Shown here: positions 45,668-55,170 of the stretch, in pieces | How positions within the stretch are numbered: position 1 is the first letter of the stretch | How the letters are laid out: every line of letters begins with the position of its first letter | NCBI GenBank assembly: GCA_900471815.1 | Contig: UICE01000012.1 | Location: 30,349 to 94,348 of the forward strand | Origin: Hyphomicrobiales bacterium | GTDB lineage: Bacteria; Pseudomonadota; Alphaproteobacteria; Rhizobiales; Rhizobiaceae | Length of the DNA: 64,000 bases | Reading direction: 5' to 3' | The notes under the pieces: generated by a model | Database searches by the model: none | Seen by the model: only the letters and a program-made list of their open reading frames with translations | What the model was told of the DNA's origin: nothing | Translations under genes and position numbers: made by a program

Positions 45668-45671
45668 GATT

Positions 45672-45857
45672 ATGTTGGGTTGGCTCGTTCGTTTGATCTT
45701 TCTCATTGCCGGCACGATCACAGGGTGGTTCGTGGCAACCAACGCCACAAATTTTGTTGTCCTGCAGATGTTTGTGATGCTCGTCATCATTGCTATTTTT
45801 TTCGGAGCCTTGGCGTTTCTGCCTGCCGCTCTGTCCTGGTTCAGACGGCAAAGATAA
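45672..45857 (+). CDS. Small two-helix membrane protein
   Basis: A 61-residue protein starting MLGWLVRLIFLIAGTITGWF, with a first helix at about residues 3-20 and a second (FVVLQMFVMLVIIAIFFGAL) at about 26-47, ending RRQR. The ATG follows GGAGGGGTGAG at 45658-45668. It lies 4 bp after the HemG-like gene and is probably co-expressed from the FNR box. No function is known; it resembles small DUF1049-type (LapA) membrane proteins only loosely. Confidence 0.8.
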   Translation: MLGWLVRLIFLIAGTITGWFVATNATNFVVLQMFVMLVIIAIFFGALAFLPAALSWFRRQR

Positions 45858-45876
45858 TCTGTAGGCAAAAGTCACC

Positions 45877-48441
45877 TTAACCGATAATCCTTCGCACGAT
45901 CGGAACGAGCTTCAACAAATCGAACAGCAGCACTGTGGCAATTCCGGCACTTGCGGCAAGCGCCGCCTGCCCCGCCGCAGGTTTGACGAAACCGAACAAC
46001 GACGCAAGATATGGCTGCAAAATGCAGATCGACACTACACTGACTGCAATGATTGACGCGATCCAGAACGTCATTCGCCCCCTTTCAAACAGATGCAAAA
46101 TCACAATTTCACGGCGACTGTTCGATAGAGCAAGCGACAAGTTCCCCGCCGTAACTGCAATGAAAGTTGCTGTTCGAGCGGCTTCAACGCTTACACCTTG
46201 CAGCAAAAAAAGCTGGTAAAGGCCCAAGCATACAATCAAGAGCAAACTGCCTTGGCCAAGACCGAAACTTATCTGGGCAATACCCACCAGCGGATCTTCG
46301 ACTGGTCGCGGCGGTCGGCTCATAATGTCATTTTCGGCGGGTGTGCGTTCGAACACTATTGAGCACATCGGGTCGATGATCATTTCAATCATTACTACGT
46401 GCGCAGGAAAGAAAAGGGGCGGCATGCCAACAATAAGAGGAAACAACGCCAGTCCTGCAATCGGAACATGCACCGCCGAGATATAGATCATCACTTTACG
46501 CAGATTATCGAAGATGCGTCTTCCCATTTTAACCGAACTAACGATACTTCCGAAATCTTCGTTTAATAACACTATTCCTGCCGCTTCACGGGCAACATCC
46601 GTTCCCCGTTTTCCCATTGCTATGCCAATATGAGCAGCCTTGAGTGCTGGCGCATCGTTCACGCCGTCGCCGGTCATCGCAACTATTTGCCCTTGGATTT
46701 TCAATGCCTCTACAAGACGCAGCTTTTGTTCTGGCATGATGCGAGCGAATACATTTCCGGATGTAGCCAATCGCCTCAGCTCATCGCTGCCCGCTCGTTC
46801 TAGCTGGTCGCCTGTGACAACTCCGCCCCTGATATCAAGGCCCGCGGCTGAGGCAATTGCCAACGCCGTAGCCGGATAATCGCCGGTGATCATTTTAACA
46901 GATATTCCAGCTCGCATGGCCTCTCTCACCGCGGCAGGCACAGTTGTGCGCAAGGGGTCCTCAAAACCAATCAATCCGGCAAATGTAAAATCAAAATCAT
47001 GCTGAGACTCGGGCAACACATTCCCCGCACTTGTGCCGATACCGACGCCCAGGACACGCAATCCGTTTTTAGCCATAGCCTCCACATGCACCATGACAGC
47101 TTTCGCTTTGTCGTCATCCAGATGGCACAAATCAATGATGGCTTCTGGTGCCCCTTTACAGGCGATCGCAAAATGTCCTGCATCATCTTTCCAGACGATG
47201 GACATGGCCAGTAATTCCGGCTTCAGGCCATACTCGCGCACCATCGGCCAATCTATCGTGTTATATTCCCTGGTATGCGCTGCCAGTCCTGCGACGGCCT
47301 GATCCATCGGATCGATAGATTGGTGCCGTGTCGCGAGCCAAGCCGCATCTACGAGCGAGCGGAGGGTCTGCGGTATGTCACGCAAATCCGGGGCAACATC
47401 CAATTGTTCCGTCAAATTATCGAGAAACCGGACGCGCATGCGGTTCTCAGTGAGCGTGCCCGTTTTATCCACACAAAGAACTGTAGCAGCTCCCAAAGTT
47501 TCAATTACAGCCGGACGACGAGCCAGAACCTTTAGGCGCGCAAGCCGCCATGCTCCGATAGCCAGAAAGATGGAGAGTACCACCGGGAATTCCTCTGGAA
47601 TCATACCCATGGCAAGCGCGATTCCGGACAGGACGCCTTGCAGCCAATCCTCTCTATAGAGTCCATAAAACAGGATAAGAGAGCAGCACACGATTGCTGC
47701 CAGCCCTCCGAAAAGTCGAACAATGCGGTTTACAGAGATTTGCAGGCGAGTTCGCTCCACGACGATAGACGAAAGCGAAACGCCGATGCGCCCGGCTTGC
47801 GTGCGGGTTCCGGTTTCCATTACCGTTGCAGTACCATGACCTTTGACAACGAGGGTTCCAGCATAGATAAATGGCTGGTCCTCGCCTCCCGGATCCGCAG
47901 GTGAGGCATAACTATCGCTTGCGCGCTTGCGCACCGGAACGCTTTCACCAGTCAATAATGATTCATCCACAATCAGGCCCGAACTATCACGCACCACTGC
48001 ATCGGCCGGAATACGTTCTCCTTCGTCAACAAGAATGACATCCCCGGGAACGATGAAATGCCCTGGAATGGTTTGTTCCTTGCCGTCCCGAATAACACGC
48101 GCGGATGGCGCGCTCAGGTTGCGCAGAGCCGCAAGCGCATTTTCACTCCTTTGTCGTTGAAAAAAGACCAACCCAATTGTCAACAAGGCGAATCCAGACA
48201 GGAGAAGACCCTCCGCAAGATCGCCAATCAAGAGATAAAGCGTTGCCGCTGCTGCAAGGAGGAGCAACATTGGCTCAGAAAATATGTCTTTCACAACAAT
48301 AAAAACTGATCTGCTGGCATCTCCCGGCATGGCGTTCGGCCCATGCCGTTCGAGCCGCCGCCTCGCCTCGGCGCTCGTCAGTCCGGCAAGGTTTGGGTTT
48401 TCGAATGGCTCGGCGGAGGGGAGTGGTTGCAGCGTGATCAT
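45877..48441 (-). CDS. P-type cation ATPase
   Basis: An 854-residue P-type ATPase with a cation-ATPase N-terminal domain (NLAGLTSAEARRRLERHGPN), actuator TGES motif, phosphorylation site VDKTGTLTENRM (Asp near residue 325) and hinge TGDGVNDAPALKAAHIG. The helix-4 motif reads GMIPEEFPVVLSIF, not the Ca2+-type PEGLP, so the ion (H+, Mg2+ or other) is unclear. It is followed by convergent genes and preceded on the same strand by a Usp gene, with which it shares the promoter region near 49375. Confidence 0.92.
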   Translation of the reverse strand: MITLQPLPSAEPFENPNLAGLTSAEARRRLERHGPNAMPGDASRSVFIVVKDIFSEPMLLLLAAAATLYLLIGDLAEGLLLSGFALLTIGLVFFQRQRSENALAALRNLSAPSARVIRDGKEQTIPGHFIVPGDVILVDEGERIPADAVVRDSSGLIVDESLLTGESVPVRKRASDSYASPADPGGEDQPFIYAGTLVVKGHGTATVMETGTRTQAGRIGVSLSSIVVERTRLQISVNRIVRLFGGLAAIVCCSLILFYGLYREDWLQGVLSGIALAMGMIPEEFPVVLSIFLAIGAWRLARLKVLARRPAVIETLGAATVLCVDKTGTLTENRMRVRFLDNLTEQLDVAPDLRDIPQTLRSLVDAAWLATRHQSIDPMDQAVAGLAAHTREYNTIDWPMVREYGLKPELLAMSIVWKDDAGHFAIACKGAPEAIIDLCHLDDDKAKAVMVHVEAMAKNGLRVLGVGIGTSAGNVLPESQHDFDFTFAGLIGFEDPLRTTVPAAVREAMRAGISVKMITGDYPATALAIASAAGLDIRGGVVTGDQLERAGSDELRRLATSGNVFARIMPEQKLRLVEALKIQGQIVAMTGDGVNDAPALKAAHIGIAMGKRGTDVAREAAGIVLLNEDFGSIVSSVKMGRRIFDNLRKVMIYISAVHVPIAGLALFPLIVGMPPLFFPAHVVMIEMIIDPMCSIVFERTPAENDIMSRPPRPVEDPLVGIAQISFGLGQGSLLLIVCLGLYQLFLLQGVSVEAARTATFIAVTAGNLSLALSNSRREIVILHLFERGRMTFWIASIIAVSVVSICILQPYLASLFGFVKPAAGQAALAASAGIATVLLFDLLKLVPIVRRIIG

Positions 48442-48477
48442 CTCGTTACCTTGGTTATTCGCATGCCTACGAAATGC

Positions 48478-49308
48478 TCAACGCATCAGGAATAAAGGAA
48501 GTGTCGATGTTTCGATCATGCTTCTCGTCACGCCCCCGAAGAGCCGTTCGCGCAAACGCGAGTGCCCATAAGCTCCCATAACGATCATATCCGCAGCGAT
48601 TTCAGTCGCGTGCTGTTTCAAAACGTCAGCCACGGCCGAGCCGGACATGTGCAACCGATGGATTTCCGCCGCAATGCCATGTTTGGCCAGATAGGGAGAA
48701 ATGTTCTCCTGCACGCTGCTGTTGCACGCGTCTGCCTCAGCGTCTTCGACAATAACGACTATGACTTCGGCGGCAGCAGCCATGACGTCAAGGGCTTCCC
48801 GGGCCGCACGAACAGCTTCGATCTGCCCATCCCATGCAAGCATAACCTTGCGGGGTTGTAAGGTGGCGATCGCGCCTCGAGGGATCATCAGAGTCGGTCT
48901 GCCGGAGTGAAAGAGTGCCCCGCTCAGTACAGGCATTTTCAGTCCAGGCTGATGCAGCAAATCTGGCCCTAATAACGTCAAGTCCGAAAAACGGGCGCGC
49001 TGCCCTATAATTTCATCCGCCCACGCCTTTTCACAATAGTGGCTGTCAATATCACAGCTCAGGCGAGCATTCTTGATGAGCGATGCGATTTGCCGCTCAC
49101 GCTTTTTCATGGCGGCAATATCGTTCTCGCGCTCCAGCAACCAGCTGGTGGAAACAACGACCCCATATCCACCCATCGGACTGGGCGCTAGCGATACGAT
49201 GAAAACGCTCAGATGCGCGTCGAGCTCTTTACAAAGCTGCGCTGCATTTATGATGTCCCGGTCGCACTGATCCATACCGATGACGCAAAAGACGCTCTTG
49301 AAAGCCAT
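48478..49308 (-). CDS. Universal stress protein (tandem)
   Basis: A 276-residue tandem Usp protein, similar in layout to the other two in this island. The second fold carries VMGAYGHSRLRERLFGGVTRS; the first, near SPMGGYGVVVSTSWLLERE, lacks the intact ATP-binding motif. It is 36 bp upstream of the P-type ATPase gene and probably shares its transcript. A near-perfect FNR/FixK box lies 66 bp upstream. The proposed role is hypoxia or stress tolerance; the mechanism is unknown. Confidence 0.9.
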   Translation of the reverse strand: MAFKSVFCVIGMDQCDRDIINAAQLCKELDAHLSVFIVSLAPSPMGGYGVVVSTSWLLERENDIAAMKKRERQIASLIKNARLSCDIDSHYCEKAWADEIIGQRARFSDLTLLGPDLLHQPGLKMPVLSGALFHSGRPTLMIPRGAIATLQPRKVMLAWDGQIEAVRAAREALDVMAAAAEVIVVIVEDAEADACNSSVQENISPYLAKHGIAAEIHRLHMSGSAVADVLKQHATEIAADMIVMGAYGHSRLRERLFGGVTRSMIETSTLPLFLMR

Positions 49309-49374
49309 CTATCTATCCTTGTGAAGAACAATATCTCGGACTTTTAGCCATATGCCAGGCTGTTGCGTGACTCA

Positions 49375-49388
49375 TTGAGCTGGATCAA
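49375..49388. promoter_or_regulatory. FNR/FixK box (9 of 10 conserved)
   Basis: TTGAGCTGGATCAA differs at one position from TTGAT-N4-ATCAA. It lies between the minus-strand Usp/ATPase operon and the plus-strand gene at 49440, at distances of about 67 and 52 bp. Confidence 0.75.
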
Positions 49389-49439
49389 AGCGCATCGAAA
49401 ATTCTCGACTAAATTGCTAGCGAACACGGAGATTTACGA

Positions 49440-49823
49440 ATGGTCAAATCAGAGCTGTCTTCCAAATTTCGACATGTACGGCTGGTGCTGGCACGCGATA
49501 AAGAGCATCCAGACGGTGATGCTCACGAAGGGTATGACCTTTTGGTACCGCTTGACGAAAATGGGCATCTTGATGCCGCCGAGTGGAAAGCCAAGCAGAA
49601 CTTGTGCCGTGTCCGGCGCTTCCGATCCAAGGGCGAAGATTTAATCGGGGCGTTGCGTCGAAAACCGGGCGGTCAATGGTACTTCGATTATGCACAAGGC
49701 GAGTCTGACGACGAGATTGTCTTCAACCTGAGCGACGAGCGTTTTGTCCAGGGAGAATACTTGTCTGTCCGGAATGGCGGAACTATGCATCCATATAGAA
49801 TTACTCTCGTGACCATGCCGTGA
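49440..49823 (+). CDS. Conserved hypothetical protein in the FixK island
   Basis: A 127-residue soluble protein with no recognised domain. It is acidic/basic mixed, with FRHVRLVLARDKEHPDGDAH near the start and KPGGQWYFDYAQGESDDEIV in the centre. The ATG follows CGGAG. Its position behind an FNR/FixK box and ahead of a Usp gene puts it in the hypoxia regulon. Nothing further can be inferred from sequence. Confidence 0.75.
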   Translation: MVKSELSSKFRHVRLVLARDKEHPDGDAHEGYDLLVPLDENGHLDAAEWKAKQNLCRVRRFRSKGEDLIGALRRKPGGQWYFDYAQGESDDEIVFNLSDERFVQGEYLSVRNGGTMHPYRITLVTMP

Positions 49824-49867
49824 TCCAGTAAGCTCGGGCGCAAACCCCTTTGCTCTAAGGAAATGCA

Positions 49868-50689
49868 ATGTCTTACAAAACGATACTCGCGAACTTTAAT
49901 ATCGATGGCCCAACGGGACCACTTATGGATTTCGCGATTTATTTGGCCACAAGCTTCAGCGCACACCTGATTGGTATTTGCGCGGCCGACATAACGCTTC
50001 CCATGACGGCACCTGAAGGCGTGATAACGAATGGCGAAACCGTGCGCCGCTTGAGAGAGGAAACCGAGCATCGACAGAAGAAAATGCGGCGCGAGTTCGA
50101 AACTTTGCCGGGTAATAAAATCTCCCGTGAATGGCGCGATGCGATTTCCAATCCCACGAGATTTCTACTCGACAATTCAAGGGTGGCCGATTTAATTGTG
50201 ACGGGATGCGAAGATGACATGACGCTTGGGCATCCCGATAGTTACATCAATTTAGGCAATGTGGCATTGCAGGCTGGACGGCCGGTTCTCGTCACCGCAA
50301 AGGGAGCCCGTCGGATTTTCACCAACACGGCTGTCATTGCGTGGAAAGACACACGCGAAGCTCGGCGCGCCGTTATTGATGCTCTTCCATTGTTGTGCCA
50401 GGTCAATGAAGTTATCGTCGTGACCGCGGACAAGAACGCGGACATTCTTACGCAGGAATGTCTTGATGATGTCAGCATATTTCTTCACAGACACGGGATT
50501 GCGGCGCGCAGCGAAATCCTGACGGACAAACACGAAAGTGAAAGCCTTCTCAGTTTTATCAGACAAGCGGAGGCGGAGCTGGTCGTTGCAGGTGCATACG
50601 GCCATAGCAGGGTCAGGGAAATGATATTCGGTGGCTTCACTCGCTCTTTGCTTGCGGAAGAGGGCGTCAGTCGTTTTTTGTCAAGTTGA
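49868..50689 (+). CDS. Universal stress protein (tandem)
   Basis: A 273-residue tandem Usp protein with the ATP-binding tail AGAYGHSRVREMIFGGFTRS in the second fold. The ATG follows CTAAGGAAATGCA. It is 44 bp downstream of the hypothetical gene and probably shares its FNR/FixK promoter. Three paralogous tandem Usp genes in 7 kb is notable. Confidence 0.9.
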   Translation: MSYKTILANFNIDGPTGPLMDFAIYLATSFSAHLIGICAADITLPMTAPEGVITNGETVRRLREETEHRQKKMRREFETLPGNKISREWRDAISNPTRFLLDNSRVADLIVTGCEDDMTLGHPDSYINLGNVALQAGRPVLVTAKGARRIFTNTAVIAWKDTREARRAVIDALPLLCQVNEVIVVTADKNADILTQECLDDVSIFLHRHGIAARSEILTDKHESESLLSFIRQAEAELVVAGAYGHSRVREMIFGGFTRSLLAEEGVSRFLSS

Positions 50690-50948
50690 TTGTCATGAGC
50701 CACCGAGATTGAATGTGCCTGATGTGTTGCCAACTCGAACCAGAGTAGTCTTCGATCGCATGTCACATAAGATTGGCAGTAAAAGATACTGCACAACGCG
50801 TTGATACGATAAGCGCTGGCGGCAAGTCGGCTACAAACCGATATCAATCTGGCTGTTTGCCGGTTCCGAGTTGAAAAATATGCATTTTTGTTGCTCTCTG
50901 TTACCAGAACATATGATTTTTCATTTTATCCGGAACTCCGACAACATT

Positions 50949-52466
50949 ATGCCAGTACGAGACACATCCGGTTTTCAGGGACGGTTCCTTCAAGTTGCGC
51001 TCTCTTCGCGTTTCGAAGGGGCACGGGGCTATGTTCTGGCAGTGGTGGTGGTGCTGATCGCCTTGCTGCTCCGGCTTGCAATGCAGGACCTGCTTCAGGA
51101 TCGCGCTACTTTTATTCTCTTCATTCCCTCGATTCTTGTGGCGTCCATAGCGGGCGGAATTGGACCAGGATTGGCAGCGGTACTTCTCTCCCTGGCTTCC
51201 TCGCTTTATCTGGGCGGGATGCAGTACGATCGATCGCAAGCCGTCGTAGAGTTTGGTATTCTTATTGTCATTGGTCTGGTGATCGCGTGGATGGGAGGAC
51301 TGCTTCACCAGGCACGGCGGGTCGCCGACAAAACGGTACGTGATCTCGATGCTCGCGAAGCGCATCTCCGGTCGATTCTCGATACGGTCCTTGATGCAAC
51401 GGTCGTTATTGAAAAGGATGCAACAATTACATCGTTCAACGCGGCAGCCGTGCGCCAATTCGGATATTCCGAAGCAGAGGTTGTCGGCAGGAATGTCCGC
51501 ATGTTGATGCCCGAACCTTACCAGAAGGAGCATGACGATTATATAAGCAGATACCTTAGAACCGGTGAAAAGCGCATTATTGGTGTGGATCGGGTTGTCG
51601 TTGGCAGACGCAAGGATGGTTCGACCTTTCCGATGAAACTGGCTGTCGCTGAGATAAAAACCGGAGATAAGGTATTTTTCACGGGGTTCATCCGGGATCT
51701 TACCGAGCGTCAGGAGTCTGCAGCGCGACTTGAGGAGATACAAAGTGAACTGGCACGACTGGCACGACTTAATGAATTGGGGGAAATGGCATCAACACTG
51801 GCGCACGAATTAAATCAGCCGCTGTCGGCGATCGCAAATTATGCCCAAGGGTGTACGCGCCTGTTGCGCGACATGGATGATGCCCTTGCCTCAAGGATGA
51901 GAGGGGCCCTTGAAGAAACTTCGCGGCAGGCGCTCCGCGCGGGCCAGATTATCAGACATCTAAGAGAATTTGTAACCCGCGGCGAAACCGAAAAGGCGCA
52001 GGAAGACATTCACAAGCTGGTTGAGGAAGCTGGCGCACTGGCACTTGTAGGGTCACGGGAGCGGGGGATCAGATCAATATTCGAATTCGGTCCCGATGCG
52101 AAATTGGTTATGGTCGATGGCGTGCAAATTCAACAGGTCTTGATCAACCTGATACGCAACGGCATGGAGGCCATGCGAGACAGCGAGAAACGTGAACTGG
52201 TTGTACAAACCAGCTTGGACGGAAAAGGCTGGGTGGTTGTCGAAGTTGCGGATACCGGAACAGGCATTCCTGACGAGATTGCTGCACAACTGTTCAAACC
52301 CTTCATGACAACCAAACCCGGCGGCATGGGGATTGGACTTTCGATTTCCAAACGCATTGTTGAGTCCCATGGCGGGGAAATAGTTGCACAAAAGAACGAA
52401 AGCGGTGGTACGACGTTCCGCTTTACACTTCCGGCAATCGAGGATCATCACGAAAATGGCGATTGA
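50949..52466 (+). CDS. fixL: Oxygen-sensing histidine kinase FixL
   Basis: A 505-residue membrane-anchored heme sensor kinase, the same length as rhizobial FixL. Four helices (residues about 28-120) precede the heme PAS domain. The proximal heme histidine lies at residue 195 in [10 protein letters not shown], and the oxygen-stabilising arginine 20 residues later at 215 in [10 protein letters not shown]. The kinase has [19 protein letters not shown] (His near 286), followed by the ATP-binding domain with [12 protein letters not shown]. Loss of oxygen would trigger autophosphorylation and transfer to FixJ. The N-terminal start is uncertain: TTG 50871 and ATGs at 50880/50913 are alternatives. 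Confidence 0.92.
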   Translation: MPVRDTSGFQGRFLQVALSSRFEGARGYVLAVVVVLIALLLRLAMQDLLQDRATFILFIPSILVASIAGGIGPGLAAVLLSLASSLYLGGMQYDRSQAVVEFGILIVIGLVIAWMGGLLHQARRVADKTVRDLDAREAHLRSILDTVLDATVVIEKDATITSFNAAAVRQFGYSEAEVVGRNVRMLMPEPYQKEHDDYISRYLRTGEKRIIGVDRVVVGRRKDGSTFPMKLAVAEIKTGDKVFFTGFIRDLTERQESAARLEEIQSELARLARLNELGEMASTLAHELNQPLSAIANYAQGCTRLLRDMDDALASRMRGALEETSRQALRAGQIIRHLREFVTRGETEKAQEDIHKLVEEAGALALVGSRERGIRSIFEFGPDAKLVMVDGVQIQQVLINLIRNGMEAMRDSEKRELVVQTSLDGKGWVVVEVADTGTGIPDEIAAQLFKPFMTTKPGGMGIGLSISKRIVESHGGEIVAQKNESGGTTFRFTLPAIEDHHENGD

Positions 52467-53076
52467 TGACTACACCGTTCACGTGGTGGATGATGAAGAA
52501 GCTGTCAGGAAATCTTTGGCTTTTTTGCTGACCATGTCCGGCTTTACGGTTCGCGTGCACGAGTCGGCGACCGGATTTCTCGCGGCGGCACCGACAATCC
52601 GCAATGGTTGTCTGATAACAGATCTTCGCATGCCTGACATGAGCGGCGTGGACCTTCTTCGAAGTTTACAATCTGCGGAACTTCACATCCCCTCTATTGT
52701 CATAACCGGACACGGCGATGTTCCCATGGCTGTGGAGGCGATGAAGGCCGGAGCTTTGGATTTTATCGAAAAGCCGTTTGAAGAAGAGCTGTTGATTGAT
52801 GCTGTCAAACGCGCGGCGTCGAAACTGACCGATACGACAGACGGTTTGGACGATTTTGCCACAATTCACGCTCGATTGAAGGAACTAACTGACCGTGAGC
52901 GGCAAATCCTTTCGGGTGTTGTGGCAGGTCATGCCAACAAAACAATCGCTTATGATTTGAACATCAGCCCACGCACCGTTGAGGTGCATCGCGCCAACGT
53001 CATGACAAAAATGAAAGCGAAGAGCTTGCCGGAGCTAGTGCGGATGGTGCTCAGCATAAAACTCGATATTGGTTAG
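52456..53076 (+). CDS. fixJ: Two-component response regulator FixJ
   Basis: A 206-residue receiver plus LuxR/FixJ-type DNA-binding domain. Receiver features: acidic D12/D13, phospho-acceptor D56 (LITDLRMPD), T-loop TGHGD and EKPFEEE lysine. The output domain carries [19 protein letters not shown] and [20 protein letters not shown]. It overlaps the end of fixL by 11 bp, so the pair is co-translated. Its likely targets include fixK at 53632. The spacing and architecture match the rhizobial FixJ family. Confidence 0.94.
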   Translation: MAIDDYTVHVVDDEEAVRKSLAFLLTMSGFTVRVHESATGFLAAAPTIRNGCLITDLRMPDMSGVDLLRSLQSAELHIPSIVITGHGDVPMAVEAMKAGALDFIEKPFEEELLIDAVKRAASKLTDTTDGLDDFATIHARLKELTDRERQILSGVVAGHANKTIAYDLNISPRTVEVHRANVMTKMKAKSLPELVRMVLSIKLDIG

Positions 53077-53186
53077 CCATCTTCTTTGGTTTGACTTGGC
53101 GCAATACGCACCGCTCGAAACAAGGTTAAAACGGACAGGTTACTTTTCAGTGGCTGACCGCTCGGTTATGTTTCGAGGAATACCAG

Positions 53187-53552
53187 TTGACCGTTACCTG
53201 CCACGTCCTTGTTGTTGCTCCAGATGCTAGCTTGCGAAGGTCGCTGGAGTTTGCACTTGAGGTGGAAGGCTTCCTTGTTCATTCCTACACTGACTACACC
53301 GCCGCCCTCGCCTCGCCTCATGTCGCAGAGTGTATCTGCCTGGTAATAGACGAGGAAGCCATCTTGAGCGCTTCGGTAGTGATCGCTGCGCTCCGAAAAC
53401 TCAGCAAACCAATAGTGCTTTTGAGCGACGGCTTAGACTCGGTTCCTGACGCGCCTAACATGCGTGTTCTTCGAAAGCCACTGCTGGGAAATACACTAAT
53501 TAGAGCAATCCGGATGGCTGGCCAAGCAGGCAAAATGCACCCGTCTACGTAA
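53187..53552 (+). CDS. Degenerate FixJ-like receiver
   Basis: A 121-residue single receiver without a DNA-binding domain. The fold is recognisable (CHVLVVAPDASLRRSLEFAL, then CICLVIDEEAI). The acidic pair is reduced to a single D13 in VVAPD, while D55 and the lysine of RVLRKPLL survive, so normal phosphorylation is doubtful. Start TTG 53187 follows CGAGGAA. Its place between fixJ and fixK suggests an accessory modulator, perhaps competing with FixJ for FixL. This is an inference from position and sequence only. Confidence 0.7.
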   Translation: MTVTCHVLVVAPDASLRRSLEFALEVEGFLVHSYTDYTAALASPHVAECICLVIDEEAILSASVVIAALRKLSKPIVLLSDGLDSVPDAPNMRVLRKPLLGNTLIRAIRMAGQAGKMHPST

Positions 53553-53558
53553 AAATGC

Positions 53559-53565
53559 GTAGGTA
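53559..53565 (+). promoter_or_regulatory. FixJ-type site ahead of fixK
   Basis: GTAGGTA, read within TGCGTAGGTACATAACC, resembles the FixJ core GTAnGTA. It lies about 67 bp upstream of the fixK start, an expected position. Short, so support is modest. Confidence 0.4.
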
Positions 53566-53631
53566 CATAACCGAATTTCGCACCCCGCCAATTTCAACGA
53601 ATGTCTCCCATAGAGCGAATGGGAGGTCATC

Positions 53632-54288
53632 ATGTTAGCCTACACAAACACCGGAATGTCGGGACACCCTATATCCGATGATAATGGCCGTTCTCTTGTC
53701 CAATTGCCGTTCAGTCTCACTCTTCCCCACCAGATAACTTATTTTGCTCCTGGATCGGAAATTTATGCACAAGGCCAAAAGGCAGGAACAATCTACGAGG
53801 TAGAGTTCGGCGCGGTTCGTGTATATCGGCTTCTCACCGACGGGCGCAGGCAGATCAGCGCGTTTTATCTACCCGGCGAAATTTTTGGTCTAGAAGCTGA
53901 CGAGACCCACCATTTCTTTGCCGAGGCCATAACTGGCACGAACCTGCGCCTGTTACCACGTTGGAAGCTCGGCAATATCCCGCAGGAACTGTTTTCATCG
54001 ACATTACGCAGTCTCACGCGTGCTCAGGAACACTTGCTTGTTCTCGGTCGACAGACGGCAATCGAACGGGTGGCTGCCTTTCTGATCGATATGGCCGATC
54101 GACAGGGCGGACTGGAACAGGTGGAAATACCAATGTCACGTGTGGACATCGGTGATTATCTTGGTCTGACAATCGAAACTGTTTCGCGTGTGTTTTCCAA
54201 ACTGAAAGATAAGGGTATCATCACTCTTCCAACCCTGCGCAGTGCCCAAATCAAAAAGTGGAATGCACTTCGAGCTTTGAGCGAGTGA
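53632..54288 (+). CDS. fixK: CRP/FNR-family activator FixK
   Basis: A 218-residue regulator without the N-terminal cysteine cluster of FNR, so it is not itself an iron-sulfur oxygen sensor, as in FixK. The cyclic-nucleotide-like beta-roll (YFAPGSEIYAQGQKAGTIYEV) is followed by a CRP HTH with IGDYLGLTIETVSRVFSKL, whose E-T-V-S-R residues fit TTGAT half-site recognition. The ATG follows GGGAGGT. It is the obvious candidate to bind the FNR/FixK boxes at 45036, 49375, 55089 and 57511. Confidence 0.92.
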   Translation: MLAYTNTGMSGHPISDDNGRSLVQLPFSLTLPHQITYFAPGSEIYAQGQKAGTIYEVEFGAVRVYRLLTDGRRQISAFYLPGEIFGLEADETHHFFAEAITGTNLRLLPRWKLGNIPQELFSSTLRSLTRAQEHLLVLGRQTAIERVAAFLIDMADRQGGLEQVEIPMSRVDIGDYLGLTIETVSRVFSKLKDKGIITLPTLRSAQIKKWNALRALSE

Positions 54289-54315
54289 ACTAATGCAAAC
54301 CGTCCACGGAAAGCC

Positions 54316-55068
54316 ATGAGAGATTATTTGCGGCGGCTGACGGGACAGGCAAGAAATGAGGCTACCGATCGTCATCTGGCCTACGTGTTGACGTTCGTTG
54401 CAGGCGCTGCAAATGCCGGCGGTTTCCTGGCAGTCAGGCAATATACTTCGCATATGTCAGGGATCGTTTCTATGGTTGCCGACAGTGCTGCTCTTGGCGA
54501 AATTGAATTTGTGCTTGCTGGGATAGGCGCTTTTGCCTCGTTTGTCGCAGGTGCTGCCGTTTCGGCTATACTGGTCAATTGGGGAAAGCGACATTCTCAC
54601 CAGAGTGTATATGCTTTTCCGATTGTGGTTGAAGCTTTGCTATTGCTTTGTTTTGGCGTCCTTGGCAGCAATCTTTCCCAACATGAATGGCTTTTTATTC
54701 CAGCGACCGTGGCGCTCCTATGCTTTATCATGGGACTGCAAAACGCAGTCATCACCAAACTTTCCAACGCCCGCATCCGAACGACCCACGTAACGGGAAT
54801 GACGACTGACATGGGTATTGAATTGGGCAAGCTGTTCTATTGGAACACTGTGCGCGATGATATCGGCAAGCCATTGGTACGCGCAGACCGAGCAAAGCTG
54901 AAAGTTCATTCATCTTTGATCTTTTTGTTTTTTGCCGGCGGTATTCTTGGCGCGGTCGGCTTCAGGCTTACTGGCTACAGTGCAACGATTGTTCTTGCTG
55001 CCTTTCTTTTCGGGATCGCGGTGATGCCGCTGTTTGATGATGTGAAACAGCCGTTGAAGAAACGATAA
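54316..55068 (+). CDS. DUF1275 (YoaK-like) membrane protein
   Basis: A 250-residue membrane protein with about six helices, opening AYVLTFVAGAANAGGFLAVR and containing the family stretch NARIRTTHVTGMTTDMGIELG. The ATG follows the fixK stop by 28 bp, with AAAGCC-type spacing only, so the start is less certain. No function is established for DUF1275 proteins. Its position directly after fixK and before the next FNR box suggests co-transcription with fixK. Confidence 0.85.
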   Translation: MRDYLRRLTGQARNEATDRHLAYVLTFVAGAANAGGFLAVRQYTSHMSGIVSMVADSAALGEIEFVLAGIGAFASFVAGAAVSAILVNWGKRHSHQSVYAFPIVVEALLLLCFGVLGSNLSQHEWLFIPATVALLCFIMGLQNAVITKLSNARIRTTHVTGMTTDMGIELGKLFYWNTVRDDIGKPLVRADRAKLKVHSSLIFLFFAGGILGAVGFRLTGYSATIVLAAFLFGIAVMPLFDDVKQPLKKR

Positions 55069-55088
55069 TTGATGGTGCGAATCTCGGT

Positions 55089-55102
55089 TTGATCGGGATC
55101 AA
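55089..55102. promoter_or_regulatory. FNR/FixK box (perfect)
   Basis: TTGATCGGGATCAA matches the consensus at all ten conserved positions, 69 bp upstream of the beta-CASP gene. It is well placed for FixK activation. Confidence 0.85.
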
Positions 55103-55170
55103 TGCGCTTCAAGCGTATCTGCTCAACGGTATAGTTCCGTTGACCATATTCCCCAACAGAGACGAGTCGG

